This document shows, in pieces, positions 17,556-25,979 of a stretch of 64,000 nt of DNA. Within the stretch, counting starts at the first letter, position 1, and each line of letters begins with the position of its first letter. Where the stretch lies: NCBI GenBank assembly GCA_903859155.1, contig CAIOLO010000107.1, forward strand, positions 67,177 through 131,176. Direction: 5' to 3'. The notes beneath the pieces are model-generated. The model was not told the DNA's origin. It saw only the letters and a program-made list of their open reading frames with translations, and did no database searches. This DNA is from an uncultured beta proteobacterium (lineage in GTDB: Bacteria; Pseudomonadota; Gammaproteobacteria; Burkholderiales; SG8-39). A program made the position numbers and the translations under genes.

Positions 17556-17849
17556 ATGGCCAAGGCATACTGGATCACACTCTATCGTTCCATCACCAAA
17601 CCCGAGGCGGTTGCCGCGTACGCGCAACTTGCCGCACCTGCGATCCAGGCGGGCGGCGGGCGTTTTCTGGTTCGCGGCACCCCGGCAAAGATCTATGAAG
17701 CGGGTCTCAACGAGCGCACCGTGATCATCGAGTTTGAAAGCCTTGAAAAAGCGATCGCCACGCATGAAAGCCCCGGATATCAGGCCGCACTCAAGGCGCT
17801 GGGGGACGGTGCGGTGCGCGATATGCGCTATGTCGAGGGCCTGGCCTGA
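17556..17849 (+). CDS. DUF1330 family protein
   Basis: The 97-residue protein matches the small DUF1330 alpha/beta (ferredoxin-like) family: KAYWITLYRSITKPEAVAAYAQLAAPAIQAGGGRFLVRG near the start, then RTVIIEFESLEKAIATHESPGYQAAL. Its biochemical role is unknown. Members often sit in catabolic operons. GGGGGAA lies just before the start. A decarboxylase-like gene follows 49 bases later, so the two are likely co-transcribed. Confidence 0.85.
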   Translation: MAKAYWITLYRSITKPEAVAAYAQLAAPAIQAGGGRFLVRGTPAKIYEAGLNERTVIIEFESLEKAIATHESPGYQAALKALGDGAVRDMRYVEGLA

Positions 17850-17898
17850 ACGGTGCTGCCGCAAAGCGCTGCTTGAATCAAATGCCCACGGGAAAATC

Positions 17899-18888
17899 AT
17901 GTCACAACTCAATCTTTCTATCGCGACCACTGACTACGATCACTTCCGTGATCTGCGCATGGGCCTGGTCAAGCCCGAAGGCATCGAACTCAACTGGATG
18001 ACCCTGGGACACCATGAGTGTTTCGCGCGCTTCACCGCCAACCGCGAGTTCGATCTCTCGGAGTTATCCTTCGCAAAATTCACCACTCAGGTCACGCGCA
18101 AGGACAGCGACATCATCGGACTGCCGGTTATCTGCTCGCGCCTTTTCCGCTTCAGTTCCTTCTACGTCAACCGCAAAAGCAAGATCAAAAGTGTGAAGGA
18201 CTTGAAGGGCAAGAAGGTCGGCTCGCCCGAGTGGGCGCATTCGGCCGCGGTGTACATGCGCGGCTGGATGCACAACGAAATGGGCGTGAAACTCACCGAT
18301 GTGCACTGGTACCAGGCGGGCGCGAACTCCGCCGGCCGCGAGGAGAAAGTCGAACTCAATCTTCCCAAGGGCCTGAAACTCACCCGCGTTGCGGACAAGT
18401 CGCTCAGCCAGATGCTCGCCTCCGGTGAAATCGATTGCGCGATCATTGCGCGGCCACCCGATTGTTTCCTGCAGGGCCATCCGGACGTAGTGCGCCTGTT
18501 TCCCGATTATCTGGAAATGGAAGAAAAATATTTCGCACGTACCAAGGTCTGGCCGATCATGCACATCATCGCCATGAAAAAGGCGCTGCTCGAGGAGCAT
18601 CCCTGGGTGGCGCGCAACCTCTACAACGCGTTCCAGGAGTCCAAGCGGCGCAGCATCGAGCGCCTGCTCGACCCGGCGGTGTCGCGCTATCCGCTGGCGT
18701 GGCTGCCTACCTACGCCAGGAAGATGCGCGACCTGTTCGGCGGCGACCCGTTTCCCTACGGTATCGAGGAAAACCGCGCCACCTGGGAGCAGATGGCGCT
18801 ATATACCTATCAGCAGGGCATCGCGCACCGGCAGTTCAAACCCGAGGAAATCTTCCCCAAGGGGATGATGACCAAGGTTGTGATTTAG
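17899..18888 (+). CDS. 4,5-dihydroxyphthalate decarboxylase-like (Pht5 family) protein, copy 1
   Basis: The start at 17899 gives a 329-residue protein with no signal peptide, close to the 330-residue length of Pht5. The fold family is that of periplasmic binding proteins, but members are cytosolic and include 4,5-dihydroxyphthalate decarboxylase. Visible family segments are LSIATTDYDHFRDLR, FSSFYVNRKSKIKSVKDLKGKKVGSPEW, a central YMRGWMHNEMGV, and a C-terminal PYGIEENRATWEQMALYTYQQGI. Two paralogues lie at 56539 and 58555. The substrate is probably an aromatic acid or related carboxylate, but binding without catalysis is also possible. It follows DUF1330 and precedes a class II aldolase. Confidence 0.75.
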   Translation: MSQLNLSIATTDYDHFRDLRMGLVKPEGIELNWMTLGHHECFARFTANREFDLSELSFAKFTTQVTRKDSDIIGLPVICSRLFRFSSFYVNRKSKIKSVKDLKGKKVGSPEWAHSAAVYMRGWMHNEMGVKLTDVHWYQAGANSAGREEKVELNLPKGLKLTRVADKSLSQMLASGEIDCAIIARPPDCFLQGHPDVVRLFPDYLEMEEKYFARTKVWPIMHIIAMKKALLEEHPWVARNLYNAFQESKRRSIERLLDPAVSRYPLAWLPTYARKMRDLFGGDPFPYGIEENRATWEQMALYTYQQGIAHRQFKPEEIFPKGMMTKVVI

Positions 18889-19011
18889 CGGAGAACCCGG
18901 GAGCCTGCGTCCCTGGTTTATCGGGCATCTGTGCCTGGATGACCCCGGACAGGGGCGTGGGATTTTTCAGGTGTTGCCGCGTGTTTCGACGGCAGAGTCA
19001 AAGGGGATGGC

Positions 19012-19749
19012 ATGAACGACAAAATACCAATGACCGGTGGACCGGTCGCCGCAAGTGTGCTGGAAGATCTCGCCGCCGCCAGTCGCATCCTGGCAGCGCA
19101 GGGCGTAGTCGATGCCTTCGGCCATGTGTCGATGCGGCATCCTTCGGCGCCCGATCGCTATTTGATGGCGCGCGCGATTTCGCCCGCACGCGTCGTTCCC
19201 GAGGACCTCATCGAGTACGACTTGGACAGCAATCCGGTGAACGCCAACGGGCGCGGCAGCTTTCTCGAGCGCTTCATTCATGGGGAAATCTACAAGGCGC
19301 GGCCCGATGTGATGTCGGTGGTGCACAGCCACTCCCCATCGGTGGTGCCCTTCGGTCTGGTGGGAGTGCCGATGCAGGCGATGTTTCACAACGCGGGCTT
19401 CATCGCGGCCGGGGTGCCGGTTTTCGATATTGCTGAAAAGTTCGGCGCCACCGACATGCTGGTCGGAAATGCCGCGAAAGGCGTCGCATTGATCGAGGTG
19501 ATGGGCGACAAGGATATCGTGCTGATGCGCGCCCATGGCAGCGTCGCCTGCGGCCCGACCTTGCAGACAGCGGTGTTTCGCGCGGTCTACACTGAAGTGA
19601 ATGCGCGCATTCAGCATTACACCGTGTCCCTGGGCGGCGGCGTGCCGATTGCGGCGCTGGATGCCGAGGAGGGCAGGCTTGCTGACGCCGTCAACCAGGG
19701 CGCCGGCATGCGCGCCTGGGATCTGTGGCGCAGCCAGGTCCACTGGTAG
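19012..19749 (+). CDS. Class II aldolase/adducin family protein, copy 1
   Basis: The 245-residue product belongs to the zinc-dependent class II aldolase family (fuculose-phosphate aldolase type). Metal ligands can be placed at His105 and His107 (VVHSHSPSVVPF), with a third His in MRAHGSVACG and the catalytic acid Glu86 in FLERFIHGEIY. GHVSMRHP near residue 38 is the family's substrate or phosphate loop. Members cleave or decarboxylate small hydroxy-acids or sugar phosphates; the substrate here is not readable. GGGGAT precedes the start. The gene shares a plus-strand run with a GST and a second aldolase. Confidence 0.85.
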   Translation: MNDKIPMTGGPVAASVLEDLAAASRILAAQGVVDAFGHVSMRHPSAPDRYLMARAISPARVVPEDLIEYDLDSNPVNANGRGSFLERFIHGEIYKARPDVMSVVHSHSPSVVPFGLVGVPMQAMFHNAGFIAAGVPVFDIAEKFGATDMLVGNAAKGVALIEVMGDKDIVLMRAHGSVACGPTLQTAVFRAVYTEVNARIQHYTVSLGGGVPIAALDAEEGRLADAVNQGAGMRAWDLWRSQVHW

Positions 19750-19878
19750 GCAATTAGCCCGCCCATTGCCTGCCGGTCCGTTGCAGGGCCGGTTGCCTTG
19801 TGCCCGCATCGGCGCACGAAAAGCGTCGGGAGCGTACGTCCGCGGCAACGCAGTAACCCTAACTCTGAGGAGAGTTTC

Positions 19879-20586
19879 ATGGCATCACGATTCATGCTTT
19901 GCAGCTTCAAAACCTGTCCCTGGGTGCAGCGCGCGGCTATCGTGCTGCGGGAAAAGCAGATCCCGTACGAGATCAACTATATCGATCCGGACAAGCGGCC
20001 CGACTGGTTCCTCGCCATCTCGCCGCATTCCAAAGTGCCGGTCTTGCAGATCGATGGCAGGGATTCGCTGTTCGAATCGAACGCCATCGCTGAATACCTG
20101 GACGAAACTGCAGTACCGCGCCTGCATCCCGAGGATGCGATCGAGCGGGCCCGCAACCGCGCCTGGACCGACTACGTGGCCACTTTTTCCGGTGCCGTGA
20201 CCGGCGCCCTGTATGCCGACACCGAGGAGGAATTCGCCGCGCGCAGCGCCAAAATCCCCGGCCCCTTCGGCAAACTCGAGGCTGCGCTCGCCGGGCGCGG
20301 CAATAACGGCCCGTATTTCAACGGGCCTAAGCTGTCGCTGGTGGATGCGGCCTACGCTCCGTTCCTGCAGCGCTATACCTTTATGGACCGCTTGCGGCCG
20401 CTGGGTATCATAGAAAAAATGCCGCATCTGGCGGCCTGGCGGGACGCGTTGCTGGCCGCACCCGCGGTGCGGGCATCGACTGTCGCGGAGATCGAGACCG
20501 CCTGGCGCGAGAACCTGGTGAAACACCAGCGCTGGCTCGCCCGATTCGTCCCGCAGGAAAAGCCCGCTGCGGCGATCGCCCGGTAA
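19879..20586 (+). CDS. Glutathione S-transferase with a Cys active site
   Basis: The start at 19879 follows AGGAGAG and gives 235 residues. The N-terminal thioredoxin-like domain has a Cys-Pro motif (KTCPWVQRAAIVLREKQIPYEI), a cis-Pro segment SKVPVLQI and the glutathione-binding ESNAIAEYLD. The all-alpha C-terminal domain contains LSLVDAAYAPFLQRY. A catalytic Cys in place of Tyr or Ser points to the omega/Cys-type GSTs, which reduce or deglutathionylate substrates more than they conjugate them. In this position it may act on an intermediate of the neighbouring pathway. It lies between the two class II aldolases. Confidence 0.85.
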   Translation: MASRFMLCSFKTCPWVQRAAIVLREKQIPYEINYIDPDKRPDWFLAISPHSKVPVLQIDGRDSLFESNAIAEYLDETAVPRLHPEDAIERARNRAWTDYVATFSGAVTGALYADTEEEFAARSAKIPGPFGKLEAALAGRGNNGPYFNGPKLSLVDAAYAPFLQRYTFMDRLRPLGIIEKMPHLAAWRDALLAAPAVRASTVAEIETAWRENLVKHQRWLARFVPQEKPAAAIAR

Positions 20587-20622
20587 GTCCGGGAGCCGCT
20601 TGTAAATTTGGAGACTCAGCCA

Positions 20623-21294
20623 GTGTCGGAAGCCGTACTGAAGCAACAGATCGTCGAATGCGTTCGCATGCTGGAGCAGGCCGATATCATCGACTACAAC
20701 GGCCATGTCAGCGCCCGCGTGGGCGAAAATCGCGTGCTCATCAACATCGGCTCCTGCCAGCGCAGCGCGCTGACCGTCGAGGACATCTGCGCCATCGATC
20801 TGGATGGCAAGCTGCTCGAGGGCAGGGCCAATCCGCCGCTGGAATGCCACCTGCATTGTGGCATCTACCGGGCGCGGTCCGACGTGAACGCCGTGGTGCA
20901 CGCGCATTCCAAGTGGACCACCTTCCTCACCATGGTCGGTGCGAGCTACCAGCCGGTCTATGCGCAGGGTTCGCTGCTCTATCCGGTGCCGGTGCTCGAT
21001 TCACCGAACTCGATCAACACCCGCACGATGGCCGACAAGCTGGCCGCGATACTGGGCGATCGTCCGGCAGCGCTGATGAAATCGCACGGGGCGGCCATTG
21101 TGGGCAAGGACATCGTCGAGGCTTTTGTGCTGGCCAATTACCTGGAGGAGAACGCCTACCGCCAGTACATGGCGATGCAGATCGGCAAGCCCTATGCTTT
21201 CAGTGCCGAAGAGCTCGTGCTGTGTCGCGAGAAACTCTGGACCTCGAGCCTGTTTCAGCGCACCTGGGATCATTTCCGCGCGAAGCTGCGCTGA
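20623..21294 (+). CDS. Class II aldolase/adducin family protein, copy 2
   Basis: GGAG at 20609-20613 lies 9 bases before a GTG at 20623, so that GTG is preferred over the TTG at 20608. The 223-residue protein has the metal His pair at 93 and 95 (VVHAHSKWTTF), a third His in MKSHGAAIVG, and Glu74 in PPLECHLHCGIYRARSD. It is clearly related to the copy at 19012 but diverged, which suggests a different substrate. It follows the GST gene by 36 bases. A GC-rich hairpin follows its stop. Confidence 0.85.
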   Translation: MSEAVLKQQIVECVRMLEQADIIDYNGHVSARVGENRVLINIGSCQRSALTVEDICAIDLDGKLLEGRANPPLECHLHCGIYRARSDVNAVVHAHSKWTTFLTMVGASYQPVYAQGSLLYPVPVLDSPNSINTRTMADKLAAILGDRPAALMKSHGAAIVGKDIVEAFVLANYLEENAYRQYMAMQIGKPYAFSAEELVLCREKLWTSSLFQRTWDHFRAKLR

Positions 21295-21299
21295 TGGAT

Positions 21300-21320
21300 C
21301 GCCGCCGCATTGAGGCGGCG
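21300..21320 (+). terminator. Hairpin after the second class II aldolase gene
   Basis: CGCCGCC and GGCGGCG form a perfect 7-bp stem with a 7-base loop, beginning 6 bases after the stop codon. No T-run follows. It probably ends the 17.5-21.3 kb operon or stabilises its 3' end. Confidence 0.45.
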
Positions 21321-21402
21321 CGCGCCATTCCACCCCAGACCGCCCCTTGCGCGTAAGACGACCCATTTCGGTGGCCGGTCGTCGGCGCGCTAGAATCGCG
21401 GC

Positions 21403-23013
21403 TTGGCTAATTCCACCACTGCGCTTCTCGATCGATTCTTCCGGAACTCTCCGCTCCGTCACGCACAGTTCCGGCTGTACTACGGCGGGTCGATAGCCGT
21501 TGCCCTGGGCTATACCATTCAGGCGACCATCGCCGCATGGCTGATGGCGACGCTGACGCCATCGGCGCTGATGGTGGCACTGGTGCAGACGGCGAGCACC
21601 CTGCCGACCCTGCTGTTCGGGTTGGTGGCGGGCGCGCTGGCCGACATCGTCGACCGGCGCCGGATCATGCTGGTGACGCAATTCCTGCTCATCGCCGTCA
21701 CGCTTCTGATTGGCGTCGCCGAGTTGCTGGGTCTGCTCGGTCCCGTGGCCCTGCTTGCGGGGACCTTCCTGATCGGCGCCGGCTTCACCTTCTACCTGCC
21801 GGCGCAGCAGGCCAATGTCAACGATCTGGTCGGTCGGGCGGATCTGACGCGTGCCCTTGCGCTGGGTTCGGTGGCGTTCAACCTTGCCCGGGCGCTGGGG
21901 CCGGCGATCGCCGGCGCGATCGCCGCGTGGCTGGGTTCGGGCAGCGCGTTCCTGGCCAGTGCCGCCTTCTTCACCGTCATGATCTATGCGGTGTATGGCT
22001 GGAAGCCCAGGGAGCGCGCCATTCCCGGCGTTCCCGATACGCTGCTCTCGGGTATGGAAAGCGGTTTGCGGTTTGCGCGGCATTCCCCGCCGATGCGCGC
22101 ATTGATCAGTCGTACGCTGGCGTTCAGCCTTTGCGCCAGTGCCCTGTGGGCGCTGCTGCCGGTGATCGCGCGCGATCAACTCGGGCTAGATGCGGGTGGC
22201 TTCGGCATGCTCTCGGCCAGTTTCGGTATCGGTGCCATGTGCTGGGTGCTGGTGCTGCAGCGGCACTTGCCGCCGATGTCGCTGAACATGATGGTGACCG
22301 CCGGCTCGTTTCTGTGGATGGCGGCAGTGGTGCTGGTCGCCTTCTCCGGCAACCTCGCCCTGGCGGCCGCAGGATGTTTTTCCGCCGGTGCCGCCTGGGT
22401 TGCGGTACTGCCCGGCATATCGGCTGGCATACAGAGCACCGCGCCTGCCTGGGTGCGCGCACGTGCCGTGGCGATGAATCTGGTTGCCATGCAGGCAAGT
22501 CTCGCCTTGGGCAGCATTCTCTGGGGCTGGGTGGCATCCTTGTCGGGGCTCAGCGTGGCGCTGGCCTCGTCTTCGGCCGCCATGCTGGTACTGTTGGTGA
22601 TCAGCTACCGGCTGAAAGTCAGAATGGGAGATGAGGCAGATGTCACGCCGGGCACTCAGTTGCCGGACCTTGCCATTGCAGTGGAACCGCTGCCCGATGA
22701 CGGTCCGGTGCTGATCCAGGTGCAGTACCAGATTGATCCGCTGAACCGCGATGCATTCCTGCGCGCCATCCATGCCAACGAACCGGCGCGCCGCCGCAAC
22801 GGCGCGAGCGACTGGCGGGTGTTTCGCGATCTGGGCGAGGACGGGCGCTATGTCGAGCGCTTTATTCTCGTTTCATGGGCGGAATACGTGCGCCTGCGCA
22901 GCCGCATGACGGTTGCCGATCAGCAGGCCCAGGATCATGTCGAGGCACTCCTTCAGCCGGGCACCGCCATCGTAGTCACGCGGCTGATCAGCACCCAATC
23001 AGGCGGGGACTAG
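21403..23013 (+). CDS. MFS_3 family exporter with C-terminal soluble domain
   Basis: The 536-residue protein has an MFS membrane part (about residues 1-405) of the EntS-like MFS_3 type: SPLRHAQFRLYYGGSIAVALGYTIQ, then ADIVDRRRIMLVTQ and VGRADLTRALALGS. A C-terminal extension of about 110 residues (VQYQIDPLNRDAFLRAI, GASDWRVFRDLGEDGRYVERFIL) is the small ferredoxin-like domain seen in this subfamily. The start is a TTG at 21403, with no obvious ribosome site. TAGAAT lies 7 bases before it, so the mRNA may be nearly leaderless. The substrate is unknown; relatives export siderophores or xenobiotics. Confidence 0.8.
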   Translation: MANSTTALLDRFFRNSPLRHAQFRLYYGGSIAVALGYTIQATIAAWLMATLTPSALMVALVQTASTLPTLLFGLVAGALADIVDRRRIMLVTQFLLIAVTLLIGVAELLGLLGPVALLAGTFLIGAGFTFYLPAQQANVNDLVGRADLTRALALGSVAFNLARALGPAIAGAIAAWLGSGSAFLASAAFFTVMIYAVYGWKPRERAIPGVPDTLLSGMESGLRFARHSPPMRALISRTLAFSLCASALWALLPVIARDQLGLDAGGFGMLSASFGIGAMCWVLVLQRHLPPMSLNMMVTAGSFLWMAAVVLVAFSGNLALAAAGCFSAGAAWVAVLPGISAGIQSTAPAWVRARAVAMNLVAMQASLALGSILWGWVASLSGLSVALASSSAAMLVLLVISYRLKVRMGDEADVTPGTQLPDLAIAVEPLPDDGPVLIQVQYQIDPLNRDAFLRAIHANEPARRRNGASDWRVFRDLGEDGRYVERFILVSWAEYVRLRSRMTVADQQAQDHVEALLQPGTAIVVTRLISTQSGGD

Positions 23014-23049
23014 CAAAGGGTCACGCCAGGGGTTGCGCTGTTTCTGTCC

Positions 23050-24783
23050 TCAGCCGATGACCGGCACCAGCAGGTAGCACTCGCGACCCTCGCCTGAGTG
23101 AAGCGTGTAGGTGCCGGCGAAACGTTCAGGCGCCCGGTCGACCGGGTCTTTGTGCAGGTAGAGCCCTGAGCCCCGCATCGCGCCCTTGGGCGCATCTGGC
23201 GGCAGGACGCGCTCGAAATCCTTGCCGGCGACAAGCAGTTCCAGGCAATGTCCGGCGGGCAGCGCGAGACTGGCCGGCCATACCGGAATATCCACCTGCA
23301 CGGCTTCTCCGGGTTTGAGCATCTGTTCTTCGTCGTGCGTGTGCGCGGGCAGCCATTCGGTGGAGCGCGTCGGATCGGTCTTGCGGTGCGACACGCGCAG
23401 CCATCCCTGCGACACCGGTGATTTGGGTTCGATCGCGGTGACAAAGGTGGCTTCCCTGCCTTGCGGGTCGAAGGACCGCAGCGTGATGAAAAGATCGGCG
23501 TCGCGCGTGGTCGACGAAATCCACAGGCGCAGCTTGAGAGGCCCGGCAAATGCCGTGTCCTTGGACAGGGGAGCTGTGCGGAATGCGATGCCGTCGCCGG
23601 TCGCCTCGAAACTGGCCTGCGCGGATTGGACTGGGGCTTGCGGGGTCAGCGCGGAATTGGCCAGATCAAAGTGCATACGCGTCCATTGCGTGCCGCTCAT
23701 CGGCCACTGGGTATCGGGCATCCAGCGCTTCACCGTGTCGTCGGGCCCGCGCAGCGATACTTCGACGCGCGGCTCCTTTTCCCAGCCGTTGTCCACGCCC
23801 TTGAGAAAGCGGTCAAAGAAACGCAGTTGCAGCGCGATGCTCTTGGGCAGCATCGGCGTGGTGAAGTAAGGTCCGGATTCGACCTTCAGCCACTTGTCCT
23901 TCGAGGCGATTTTTGTAAATGCCTCAATGGTGCCGCGTAAATGCAGGCCAAGGCCGCCCCAGTTCGCCACCACCAGCGCCGGTACTTCGATATTTTCGTA
24001 ACGCGGCATGCGTTCCCGGTACCAGTCATCGAGCAGAGGATGCGCCATGATGTTGCCGACGTAATCGGAGCGATTGGCGTCCCGTTGCGCCTGCGGAAGC
24101 AGCGCCGGTCCGGTGTGGCGCTCGCCGGTGAACATGTCCTTGTACGGGGTGTCCGGGCAGCCATGCTGGTAGACCTTCTGACGATCCCACCAGCCGCGGG
24201 TGAAGCCATCACAGAATATGCCGCCGTGGCGGCTGCGGCAGTCGTAGAACTCCGCGGTGCCATGCCAGGGCAGGATGCAGGCCAGGTGCGGAGGTTTTTG
24301 TGCGGCCACCATCCACTGTCCCACGGCGTGATAGGAAATGCCCACCATGCCTACCTTGCCGCTGCACCAGTCCTGCGCTGCGGCCCACTCGACCACGTCG
24401 TAACCGTCGCGGTACTCGGTCGGGCAGTTAGGGTCCTGGAAGCCCGGGGTCTTGCCGGTGCCGCGGATGTCGCCGCGCACCACGACATAGCCTTCGCGCA
24501 CGAAGCATTCCAGATCCGGCATCTCGTGCTGAAGGAATTTTCCCGAGGAGTTTTCCAGAATTTCGCGCTGGTTCTTTTCAATGTAGCCGTAGGCAAGGGG
24601 GAAGTTGTCCTTCAAATGCACATCCTTGCCGTAGGGGCCGCAAGCGGTGAGGGCGGGGAATTTTCCCGGCGCATCGGGGCGGTAGACGTTGGCGATGAGT
24701 ATTGCGCCGTCGCGCAGGGGGATTTCGACATCCTTGTCAACCACGATGCCGTAGCGTTGCGGGTTCTGCTGGTTTGCGGCCAT
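23050..24783 (-). CDS. CocE/NonD family hydrolase, copy 1
   Basis: Start 24783 is chosen because AGGAGCC lies just upstream and the family N-terminus follows (VDKDVEIPLRDGAILIANVYRPD). The 577-residue enzyme has an alpha/beta hydrolase core with the nucleophile Ser150 in VGMVGISYHAVGQW, and a C-terminal jelly-roll domain typical of X-Pro dipeptidyl-peptidase and cocaine esterase relatives (DADLFITLRSFDPQG). It has no signal peptide. Substrates are esters or amides, not definable here. It is divergent from a Bug receptor gene, with a nested inverted repeat between them. Confidence 0.85.
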   Translation of the reverse strand: MAANQQNPQRYGIVVDKDVEIPLRDGAILIANVYRPDAPGKFPALTACGPYGKDVHLKDNFPLAYGYIEKNQREILENSSGKFLQHEMPDLECFVREGYVVVRGDIRGTGKTPGFQDPNCPTEYRDGYDVVEWAAAQDWCSGKVGMVGISYHAVGQWMVAAQKPPHLACILPWHGTAEFYDCRSRHGGIFCDGFTRGWWDRQKVYQHGCPDTPYKDMFTGERHTGPALLPQAQRDANRSDYVGNIMAHPLLDDWYRERMPRYENIEVPALVVANWGGLGLHLRGTIEAFTKIASKDKWLKVESGPYFTTPMLPKSIALQLRFFDRFLKGVDNGWEKEPRVEVSLRGPDDTVKRWMPDTQWPMSGTQWTRMHFDLANSALTPQAPVQSAQASFEATGDGIAFRTAPLSKDTAFAGPLKLRLWISSTTRDADLFITLRSFDPQGREATFVTAIEPKSPVSQGWLRVSHRKTDPTRSTEWLPAHTHDEEQMLKPGEAVQVDIPVWPASLALPAGHCLELLVAGKDFERVLPPDAPKGAMRGSGLYLHKDPVDRAPERFAGTYTLHSGEGRECYLLVPVIG

Positions 24784-24798
24784 GTTGCGGCTCCTGTC

Positions 24799-24832
24799 GG
24801 CTGATGCGGAAATCAAAATGTGATTATCAGCC
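24799..24832. promoter_or_regulatory. Nested inverted repeat between divergent hydrolase and Bug genes
   Basis: GGCTGAT (24799-24805) pairs with ATCAGCC (24826-24832), and inside it AATCA (24811-24815) pairs with TGATT (24821-24825). It lies 15 bases from the hydrolase start and about 95 from the Bug start. It could be an operator for both genes or a hairpin in the hydrolase leader. Confidence 0.4.
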
Positions 24833-24925
24833 AAACTGGCGCGCCGATGTGCAGCTTGCGCCGCGCCCATGCCAATACGGCCTGCGTTAGACTTGATCGT
24901 GATGAGATCGATGAGGCAATTATTT

Positions 24926-25915
24926 ATGGAAAACCGAACGGGTATTCGAAGCGTCAGACGGTATTTTGAATCGGCGACGGTGCTGGCGGCCTGCATATTT
25001 ACTCAGGCAGTTTCTGCGCAGGTGGGATTTCCGTCGCGGCCGCTGACCCTGATCGCGCCGTTGGAGGCAGGTGGGTCGGTGGATATTCTGGCGCGCGCTA
25101 TCGCCAGGCCGGTGTCTGAACGCCTCGGTGTCAACGTGCTGGTGGAGAACCGCCCTGGCGCGAATTTCGTAATTGCCGCAAACGCCTGTGCACGGGCGCG
25201 GCCGGATGGTTACACCCTGTGCCTTTTGCCGCGGGACACGGTTTCTTTGTTGCCCTTCGAACAGGCGCTCCCTTATGATCCGCAGAAGGATTTCGCGCCG
25301 GTCACGCTGGTTGCGTGGTTCCAGAGCATGCTTGCCGCGAGCGCGGCGCTGCCGGTGTCGACATTCCGCGAACTGGTCGAGTACAGTAAAAAAAACCCGG
25401 GCAAGCTTAACTACACCGGATTCGGATCCAATCCGCTGATGATGGAATGGGTCAAAAAACAGACCGGGCTCGATCTGACTTTCGTCCCTTTCAAGGGCGG
25501 GCCATCGGCCGCGCAGGCGTTTCTCGCGGGTGATGTTCACGTGATGATCCAGTCGATCGGGAGCCCCGGCATCATGCCGATGATCAAATCCGGAAAGATG
25601 AAACCGTTGATGGCGCCCGGCAGTCGGCGCGCCGCCCTGATGCCCGAGGTGCCGACGCATACTGAGGTTGGCCTGCCTGATTTTTCCATACGCACATGGC
25701 TGGGGGCTTTCATGCCCGCCGGTGTGCCGCGCGAAGCGGTGGGCAGGCTCAGCAGCGAAATCTCAACGGTGCTGCGCAATCCTGAGTTCCGCGAGAAAAG
25801 CCTGTCACCCTACGGCTGGGAGGGCGGCGGCGACACGCCGGACGAATTCGCCCGGTTTCTGGTAAATGACAGGCGCGAAGGCGAGGAGATAATCAAGGTT
25901 TCGGGACGACGGTGA
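24926..25915 (+). CDS. Bug/TctC family periplasmic solute receptor
   Basis: The ATG at 24926 is preferred over 24902 because GAGG lies 9 bases before it. The 329-residue product has a signal peptide ending AVSAQ. Family marks are VGFPSRPLTLIAPLEAGGSVDILARAIARP, VLVENRPGANF and CARARPDGYTLCLLPRD. The usual PGG is replaced by EAGG, a small change in the ligand loop. It is divergent from a CocE-like hydrolase and is followed 64 bases later by an aldo/keto reductase. The ligand is unknown. Confidence 0.88.
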   Translation: MENRTGIRSVRRYFESATVLAACIFTQAVSAQVGFPSRPLTLIAPLEAGGSVDILARAIARPVSERLGVNVLVENRPGANFVIAANACARARPDGYTLCLLPRDTVSLLPFEQALPYDPQKDFAPVTLVAWFQSMLAASAALPVSTFRELVEYSKKNPGKLNYTGFGSNPLMMEWVKKQTGLDLTFVPFKGGPSAAQAFLAGDVHVMIQSIGSPGIMPMIKSGKMKPLMAPGSRRAALMPEVPTHTEVGLPDFSIRTWLGAFMPAGVPREAVGRLSSEISTVLRNPEFREKSLSPYGWEGGGDTPDEFARFLVNDRREGEEIIKVSGRR

Positions 25916-25979
25916 GTTTTTCATCGCGGCGGGTTTTTATCATCGGTTGAAACATTCTCGAACATACAAAGGAGGGGCG

